This document shows positions 58,742 to 64,000 of a stretch of 64,000 nt of DNA, in pieces. Position numbers and translations under genes: made by a program. Under the pieces are notes generated by a model, which was not told where the DNA came from, made no database searches, and saw only the letters and a program-made list of their open reading frames with translations. Position 1 is the first letter of the stretch, and each line of letters begins with the position of its first letter. This DNA comes from Mucilaginibacter sp. OK268 (GTDB lineage Bacteria > Bacteroidota > Bacteroidia > Sphingobacteriales > Sphingobacteriaceae). Location: NCBI RefSeq assembly GCF_900103125.1, contig NZ_FNJV01000005.1, positions 1 through 64,000 of the forward strand, in the 5' to 3' direction.

Positions 58742-61477
58742 ATGAATAACAAGAGTCGCAAAATATTTACCCTTATTTCGGGGTTAGTTATATCGCTTAT
58801 GGCTTGCCATAATATAAGTAATAATAATAAACCCACCGGTAATGAGCAGGCCAACATGCATAGCGCCTATGATGACAGTACGTTAAATCGGAACATATTA
58901 CCTGTTTTAATGCCTTATAACCGGATTATTGATCCGGTTGGCAAAGTTGTTTCATTTGGTGATCCTGGTGACGAAAACCACAGCATGGATGTAAGACTTA
59001 TACCAAACAGCAAACTTATAGCTGTTGAGGATAGGTATGGAATCACTTTAATTGATACTGTATTAAGTAAAGTGGTTACCCGCTGGACGTATAAACAGGA
59101 TGCCCGGTACCTTGGGCTTTCCAGTACTTACTCAGGATTAAAGGTTTTAAAAATAGGTACGCAAACACAAATATTCTGGAGCGCGGCTGCCGGCAAAGGG
59201 AAAGACTCTAAATCATATGTTTTTCAAGCAATCTGGAATGGCGAAAGCATCAGCATAAAAAATACCTTTACTTTTAAAGCCGAAGGAGAATCGCCTTTGG
59301 CTTTACCAAATGATCTGGCTATAAATAACGAAAATGGTGTAGATTTTTTATATGTGGTTTTAAATGGCAATAATCAGCTGGTTAAAATTGATCTATCTAC
59401 CAATAAAACGGTTTGGACAAAACCTACCGGCGTTGCCCCTTATGGCATTGTGATAGCTAAAAGCAAAATTTTTGTAACAAATTGGGCCGGGCCTAATGCC
59501 ATTGATACGGTGAATAGGGAAACTGCTGGTGTACCATATGGCAAAACGTATATTGATCTCAAAACCGGAGCCACTGCGCAGGGTACCGTTATGGTAATGA
59601 ATTTAGAAAAAGGAGCTGTAATTAAAGAGATACCAGTTGGTTTGCATCCCAATGCGATAATTAGCAGTGCAGATGAAGCATTTGTTTATATAGCCAATGG
59701 TAATAGCGATATGGTATCGGTTATCTCTACAAACACTCTGCAAAATGTAGATGCGATTGATGTAAAGCTAAATCCAGGTAAAAAAAGTTATATAGGTGAT
59801 ACGCCGAACGCATTGGCTATTAACCAAGAAGGTACAATCTTATATGTAGCCAATGGGCTTGATAACGCGGTTGCTATAGTAAAATTAGGATCAAAAGCGG
59901 CAACAAAGGGCATTGGGAATAGTACTGTAAAGGGTTTTATACCTACAGAAGCCTACCCGGGCGGACTTGCAGTTGATAATAACACGCTATTTGTAACCAA
60001 CCTGGAAGGGGAAGGATCGCGTATAAGCAGCAAAGAAATGGGTAAGGGCGGGGCAGATGGTGAGATAAGTGAAGGTAGCCCGGAGGCTTACAATTCGCAT
60101 CATCAAAAAGCAACGGTGTCCATTATTCCAATTCCCGGTGAGGCACAGTTAAAGCAATATACTCAAAAGGTAAAAGACCTTAACCTGAGCTTCAGACAAC
60201 AAATCGCTCAGCTATTACCCCGGAAAAATGTTCCTGCACGGCCGGTACCTGAACGTATAGGTGAACCATCTGTGTTTAATCATGTGCTTTATATTATCAA
60301 AGAAAATCGCACCTATGACCAGGTTTTAGGCGATATGCCAGAAGGAAATGGAGCAAAATCATTATGTATCTATGGAGATAGCGTTACACCTAATCAGCAT
60401 AACCTGGCCCGTAATTTCTTATTGCTCGATAACTATTATGCATCCGGAAAATGTTCTGCCGAAGGTCACCAATGGACAGATGCAGCCATGGTAACCGATT
60501 ATGTTGAAAAAAGTGTACGGTCGTGGTTTCGCAGTTATCCGCATGTGCAGGAAGATGCATTGGTGTATGACGGTAATGGTTTTATATGGAACAATGCGGC
60601 AGATCATGGCAAAACAGTAAGGATATACGGTGAAGCTTGTGCGGTACATTTTGATGAAAAATTAAGCTGGAGCGATATTTACAACAATTACAATGTGGGT
60701 AAACCTTTTGCGTTCAAAAACACCAGTACCATATCCAGGGTACGGCCCATGTTGTCGCAAAACTATCCTGGTTCTGATGAACACAAGATCAACGAACAGT
60801 TGCGAGCCTCGGCTTTTATTAAAGAATTAAATGAGTATGAGAAAAAGCCCGGCGATCAGTTGCCCCAGCTAATGATCATGGCACTTTCAGCCGACCATAC
60901 GGTAGGTACACGACCTGGGTTTCCTACACCGGACGCTATGATAGCTGATAATGACCTGGCTCTCGGGCGTATTGTTGAAGCAGTATCAAAAAGCCGTTTT
61001 TGGAAAAATACGGTGATTTTTGTTACCGAAGATGATTCACAGGCAGGGTGGGATCATGTTTCGGCATATCGTACTACCGGTTTTGTGATAAGTCCTTATA
61101 GCCGCTTGCAAAGTAAGGTGAGTAAAAACTACAATCAAACCTGTATAGTACGTTCCATTGAGCAAATACTTGGTTTGCCGCCAATGAACATCATAGATGC
61201 AACCGCTTTACCCATGTTTGATTGTTTTACCAATAAACCATCAAACTATACTTATCAGGTCGTAAAAAATAAAATTCCACTAAACAAACTTAGCCCTAAA
61301 CTATCCTCCCTTAAAGGAGCAGCCTTACATTATGCACAGCAATCATTAAGACCAGAGTATGATCATATTGATGGGGGAAATGATGATGTGATGAACCGTA
61401 TTTTGTGGTTTGCAGCTAAAGGAAAAAAAACATACCCGGCTAAACTGGCCGGAAAGGACACCGATAGCGATGATTAG
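58742..61477 (+). CDS. Bifunctional YncE-like beta-propeller / phosphoesterase lipoprotein
   Basis: The 911-residue protein has a lipoprotein signal (SLMAC, Cys22). Residues about 70-460 form YncE-like propeller repeats (VAPYGIVIAKSKIFVTNWAG; LHPNAIISSADEAFVYIANGNSDMVSVIST; TPNALAINQEGTILYVANGLDNAVAIV). Residues about 515-860 form a phosphoesterase/acid phosphatase-like domain (HVLYIIKENRTYDQVLGDM, GHQWTDAAMVTDYVEK, VTEDDSQAGWDHVSAYRT). It is probably periplasmic or surface-exposed and releases phosphate from an unknown ester. The C-terminal DTDSDD tail is short and acidic. Confidence 0.9.
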   Translation: MNNKSRKIFTLISGLVISLMACHNISNNNKPTGNEQANMHSAYDDSTLNRNILPVLMPYNRIIDPVGKVVSFGDPGDENHSMDVRLIPNSKLIAVEDRYGITLIDTVLSKVVTRWTYKQDARYLGLSSTYSGLKVLKIGTQTQIFWSAAAGKGKDSKSYVFQAIWNGESISIKNTFTFKAEGESPLALPNDLAINNENGVDFLYVVLNGNNQLVKIDLSTNKTVWTKPTGVAPYGIVIAKSKIFVTNWAGPNAIDTVNRETAGVPYGKTYIDLKTGATAQGTVMVMNLEKGAVIKEIPVGLHPNAIISSADEAFVYIANGNSDMVSVISTNTLQNVDAIDVKLNPGKKSYIGDTPNALAINQEGTILYVANGLDNAVAIVKLGSKAATKGIGNSTVKGFIPTEAYPGGLAVDNNTLFVTNLEGEGSRISSKEMGKGGADGEISEGSPEAYNSHHQKATVSIIPIPGEAQLKQYTQKVKDLNLSFRQQIAQLLPRKNVPARPVPERIGEPSVFNHVLYIIKENRTYDQVLGDMPEGNGAKSLCIYGDSVTPNQHNLARNFLLLDNYYASGKCSAEGHQWTDAAMVTDYVEKSVRSWFRSYPHVQEDALVYDGNGFIWNNAADHGKTVRIYGEACAVHFDEKLSWSDIYNNYNVGKPFAFKNTSTISRVRPMLSQNYPGSDEHKINEQLRASAFIKELNEYEKKPGDQLPQLMIMALSADHTVGTRPGFPTPDAMIADNDLALGRIVEAVSKSRFWKNTVIFVTEDDSQAGWDHVSAYRTTGFVISPYSRLQSKVSKNYNQTCIVRSIEQILGLPPMNIIDATALPMFDCFTNKPSNYTYQVVKNKIPLNKLSPKLSSLKGAALHYAQQSLRPEYDHIDGGNDDVMNRILWFAAKGKKTYPAKLAGKDTDSDD

Positions 61478-61603
61478 GCAGCCTTTTTTAGCGGAAATGT
61501 TGTTTAATGTATAAATATGCCAATATAATGCCCTGTTATGTTGTAATAAATTTACACATTTGCCTATCAAAAACATTTCTTAATTAATTAAAGCTGTTAT
61601 TAA

Positions 61604-62155
61604 ATGTCGTCCATTGTGAGTACACAGGAACATATTCGTCGTATTCAGGTTAATGGTGATGAGGCGGCATTTAATGAGCTTTATGGATTGCATGAGCCCA
61701 GACTTAACAAATTTGCTTATTCGTTTTTGGGAGATAGGGAAGTGGCGCAAGAGATCGTAAACGATGCATTCTTAAAAATATGGACCGGACGCGGGAATCT
61801 GGATACTATAAAGAATTTACAGGTTTATTTATATGTATTGATAAAAAACGCCTGCCTGAACCATTTGCGAAACACCTCTACTAAAAAAATTAAGGAACTT
61901 CAGCTTACCGAAACCTATTATTTCCGGTTATCTGTTGATCCGTCTCACTTACTCATCAGCAAGGAGTTGGAGACAAGGGTTTTGAATGCAGTTAATCAAT
62001 TACCCCCACGTTGCAAGCTCATATTTAAAATGGTTAAGGAAGATGACCTTTCCGTTAATGAAGTGGCTGCCATTCTTGGCCTTTCCAATAAAACCGTTTT
62101 TGCTCAGTTAGCCATCGCTATTAAAAAATTAGACGATGCGCTTGGCGGCAAGTAA
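61604..62155 (+). CDS. ECF RNA polymerase sigma factor
   Basis: The 183-residue protein has region 2 (AAFNELYGLHEPRLNKFAYSFLGDREVAQEIVNDAFLKIW) and region 4 (LPPRCKLIFKMVKEDDLSVNEVAAILGLSNKTVFAQL). It starts a second sigma / FecR / SusC module that runs out of the window. The FecR gene follows 92 bases later. Confidence 0.93.
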   Translation: MSSIVSTQEHIRRIQVNGDEAAFNELYGLHEPRLNKFAYSFLGDREVAQEIVNDAFLKIWTGRGNLDTIKNLQVYLYVLIKNACLNHLRNTSTKKIKELQLTETYYFRLSVDPSHLLISKELETRVLNAVNQLPPRCKLIFKMVKEDDLSVNEVAAILGLSNKTVFAQLAIAIKKLDDALGGK

Positions 62156-62247
62156 AACGCTGGCATTCGATTAAATTATCAAAAAAAGTTTTATTTCTTT
62201 TAGGAAAAACCAATAGTTGTGTGTCCTTATGATGTATAAAACTTATT

Positions 62248-63342
62248 ATGGGCAAATCCAGGTTTATTGAGTTAATGGCTAAAAGTATGGGCAAAACCGC
62301 CACTACAGAAGAATTAGCCGAACTTAACACGTTTCTTGAACAATTTCCGGAATCAAAAAAAATGCACCAGGTTACCGCTGCTTTAAAGGGCAGCACAAAA
62401 CAACCTGATACTGTAAAGCAAAAAGATATCAGCACAAAGCTTGAAGAGCTTTGGTATAAAATAAAAAGCTCGGACGAGAATTCGAATACTTTTAACAATA
62501 CAAGTAAGGTAAAATCTTTATTTAATTGGCAGTGGGCGGCCGCAGCTATTTTGGTATTAGGTATAGCTGGGGGCTTACTGTATACCTGGAAACTGCGGCA
62601 AGCGGATCAGGCAGCAAAATTAGTCATGCATGAAGTTCGGGTTCCTTTCGGAACAACCCGAAAATTGGTCATGCCTGATGGTACTAAAGTAATGCTGAAT
62701 GCCGGGAGCACCCTTACGTATCCCGAAACATTCGCAAAAAATACCAGGGATGTTACGCTTAACGGAGAAGGCTTTTTTGAAGTAACCCACAATGCTAAAA
62801 AACCTTTTCTGGTACACACCAACACGCTAACTGTAAAAGTACTTGGAACCGTATTTAATGTTAAGGCTTATAATAACGACAAAAATATCGAAACTACCTT
62901 GCTCAAGGGTAAAGTACTGGTTGAATTGGAAAACAACCCAGAGAAAAATATAGTACTGTTGCCTAACGAAAAGTTATTAGTGGCTAACAACCAATCCCCA
63001 ACCCACTCACAGGGGACCGGCAACCTTAAGGAAGCAAAAATAGAATACCAGGTAATTACCCTGCCTGCTGTTAAAGCCGATGAGATCAAAGAAACCGCCT
63101 GGCTTGATAACCGGATATTGTTTACTAATGAGCTATTTGAAGATGTAGCTAAACAAATAGAGCGAAAATATAACGTGCAGATTGTGTTTGAAAACCGGGC
63201 ACTTGAAACCGAGCAAATAAGCGGCCTGTTGGATAAAGAGTCACTGCAAGATGCGCTTCGGATCATTGAAATAACAACCCCATTCAATTACCGCATGGAT
63301 GGGAAGACAGTTTATTTGTCGAAAAAAGAGAAACAAAATTAA
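62248..63342 (+). CDS. FecR family anti-sigma regulator
   Basis: The 364-residue protein has an N-terminal sigma-binding region (1-85), one membrane helix (about 91-108: WAAAAILVLGIAGGLLYTW), a FecR domain (about 130-225: VPFGTTRKLVMPDGTKVMLNAGSTLTYPE) and a DUF4974-like C-terminus (about 290-360: LFEDVAKQIERKYNVQIVF). It relays substrate sensing by the following SusC protein to the sigma factor. It is only distantly similar to the FecR protein at 33527. Confidence 0.92.
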   Translation: MGKSRFIELMAKSMGKTATTEELAELNTFLEQFPESKKMHQVTAALKGSTKQPDTVKQKDISTKLEELWYKIKSSDENSNTFNNTSKVKSLFNWQWAAAAILVLGIAGGLLYTWKLRQADQAAKLVMHEVRVPFGTTRKLVMPDGTKVMLNAGSTLTYPETFAKNTRDVTLNGEGFFEVTHNAKKPFLVHTNTLTVKVLGTVFNVKAYNNDKNIETTLLKGKVLVELENNPEKNIVLLPNEKLLVANNQSPTHSQGTGNLKEAKIEYQVITLPAVKADEIKETAWLDNRILFTNELFEDVAKQIERKYNVQIVFENRALETEQISGLLDKESLQDALRIIEITTPFNYRMDGKTVYLSKKEKQN

Positions 63343-63417
63343 TTTAACTAACCCCTAAAACTAACGCGTATGACATTGAAACATTACTTATCAGATTCCT
63401 GACATCCAAATAAACAA

Positions 63418-63439
63418 GGGAAGAGCTGGCACTCCTCCC
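63418..63439. other. Hairpin between fecR and susC, first of two
   Basis: GGGAAGAG (63418-63425) can pair with CTCCTCCC (63432-63439) with one mismatch around CTGGCA. It is followed by TGTAAAAAC, not by a U-run. Confidence 0.35.
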
Positions 63440-63467
63440 TGTAAAAACAAATCGGATTTTTATTAAC

Positions 63468-63499
63468 AGAGTAAGGTGTTGTAACACAGTGCTTACTCT
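63468..63499. other. Hairpin between fecR and susC, second of two
   Basis: AGAGTAAG (63468-63475) pairs with CTTACTCT (63492-63499); an inner GTGTT-GT-AACAC hairpin extends it. Like 33425-33449, it sits in the gap before the susC-like gene. Confidence 0.5.
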
Positions 63500-63525
63500 A
63501 TCCATTAATTTTCAAAACAAATGTA

Positions 63526-64000
63526 ATGAAAAAAACAAGAAGGGTATTTCCGCTTCAGGGTGCCCCCGTATGTCTAAAAGTTATTTTGCTGATGAAAGCA
63601 GTTTTCCTCCTAATTCTGGTTACATGCATGCAAGTTTCGGCAACAGTGTATTCTCAACAGAAATTTACACTGAGCATTAAGCAAACCGAAGTAAGCAGTA
63701 TATTAACCAAAATTCAAAAACAGAGTGATTATCGTTTCTTTTACAACTACACCTCCATCAAAAAACTGGGCAAGGTTGATCTGGATGTAAAGGATGCCAC
63801 GATTGATCAGGTACTAAGCAGCCTTATCGATAATAAACTTTCCTACAAAATGGGTGACGATCATGTAGTGATCATATCCAATCAGGAAGATGCCAGTCGG
63901 CAGGCTATAATTAAAGGTAAAGTAGTTGATAAAACCGGCGAACCTTTAATTGGGGTTAGTATTAAGTTACAAGGAACAAATATTGGTGTTACGTCTGATA
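63526..64000 (+). CDS. SusC/RagA family TonB-linked outer membrane protein, 5' part
   Basis: Translation from ATG 63526 gives 158 residues before the window ends; the frame is open to the edge. A long signal region (MKKTRRVFPLQG...VSATVYS) is followed by an STN domain (FTLSIKQTEVSSILTKIQKQSDYRFFYNYTSI, about 45-112). Then comes the start of the carboxypeptidase-regulatory-like domain (IKGKVVDKTGEPLIGVSIKLQGTNIGVTSD). The order sigma, FecR, STN-SusC shows a second substrate-induced uptake locus. SusD and other genes should follow outside the window. Confidence 0.92.
   Translation, partial: MKKTRRVFPLQGAPVCLKVILLMKAVFLLILVTCMQVSATVYSQQKFTLSIKQTEVSSILTKIQKQSDYRFFYNYTSIKKLGKVDLDVKDATIDQVLSSLIDNKLSYKMGDDHVVIISNQEDASRQAIIKGKVVDKTGEPLIGVSIKLQGTNIGVTSD

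Noticed and set aside
1..64000. CRISPR array or prophage
   Set aside because: No regularly spaced direct repeats with unique spacers, no Cas genes and no phage structural genes were seen.

Overview
The window is chromosomal DNA of a Bacteroidota bacterium, most likely a member of the Sphingobacteriaceae (Mucilaginibacter or Pedobacter type; the genus is inferred from gene style, not from a marker gene). The evidence is two ECF sigma / FecR anti-sigma / SusC modules, a SusD and its companion surface lipoproteins, promoters of the TTTG...TAnnTTTG type, few Shine-Dalgarno sequences, and many short lipoprotein signals with the Bacteroidota look.

Layout. 0-6.4 kb: two L,D-transpeptidases facing each other, a secreted esterase with a PA14 domain, a DinB-fold protein and a HAD hydrolase. 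6.4-14.9 kb: an MFS transporter, then an aromatic amino acid block on the minus strand (S4 protein, aroB, sterol desaturase family protein; then pheA, DAHP synthase/chorismate mutase, aroA, aroC). pheA is preceded by a promoter, a 21-residue leader peptide packed with Phe and Tyr codons, and a terminator with a competing pairing partner: a textbook attenuator. 14.9-18 kb: proline dehydrogenase and a secreted DRGH nuclease. 18-25 kb: a complete ebo cluster (eboF-eboA in map order) preceded by a TMEM220-like membrane protein gene. 25.3-35.4 kb: a SusC/SusD uptake locus with two surface lipoproteins and its own sigma / anti-sigma pair, but no enzyme gene.

35.8-50.4 kb: a remodelled region. A TetR-controlled RND efflux operon (tetR, tolC, adaptor, permease, hydroxyacyl-CoA dehydrogenase, SDR, SRPBCC lipoprotein) has its last gene cut at codon 7 by a 4182-bp IS1595-family transposon. 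The transposon has 25-bp perfect inverted ends, an 8-bp target duplication and cargo: a Panacea-domain antitoxin-like gene with a one-base overlapping unknown partner, an XRE regulator, a small Lys-rich ORF overlapping the transposase, and two unknown genes. Beside it lie two TetR remnants fused head to head. 49.4-53.2 kb holds further decayed genes (a HigA-like antitoxin, an unknown 3' fragment, a membrane protein), a second tetR, and a small operon of two micro-ORFs plus a degenerate PfkB-like protein.

53.3-64 kb: a CAU tRNA with terminator, a HAD hydrolase, a nucleoside phosphorylase, a PI-PLC-like enzyme, an SGNH hydrolase, an esterase, another DinB protein, a large YncE/phosphoesterase lipoprotein, and a second sigma/FecR/SusC module that runs off the end. 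Non-coding structure is rich: two families of palindromic REP-like repeats ending in GTCATT-GA, a dispersed GTTTACA repeat, helically phased A-tracts, and hairpins between fecR and susC in both uptake loci.
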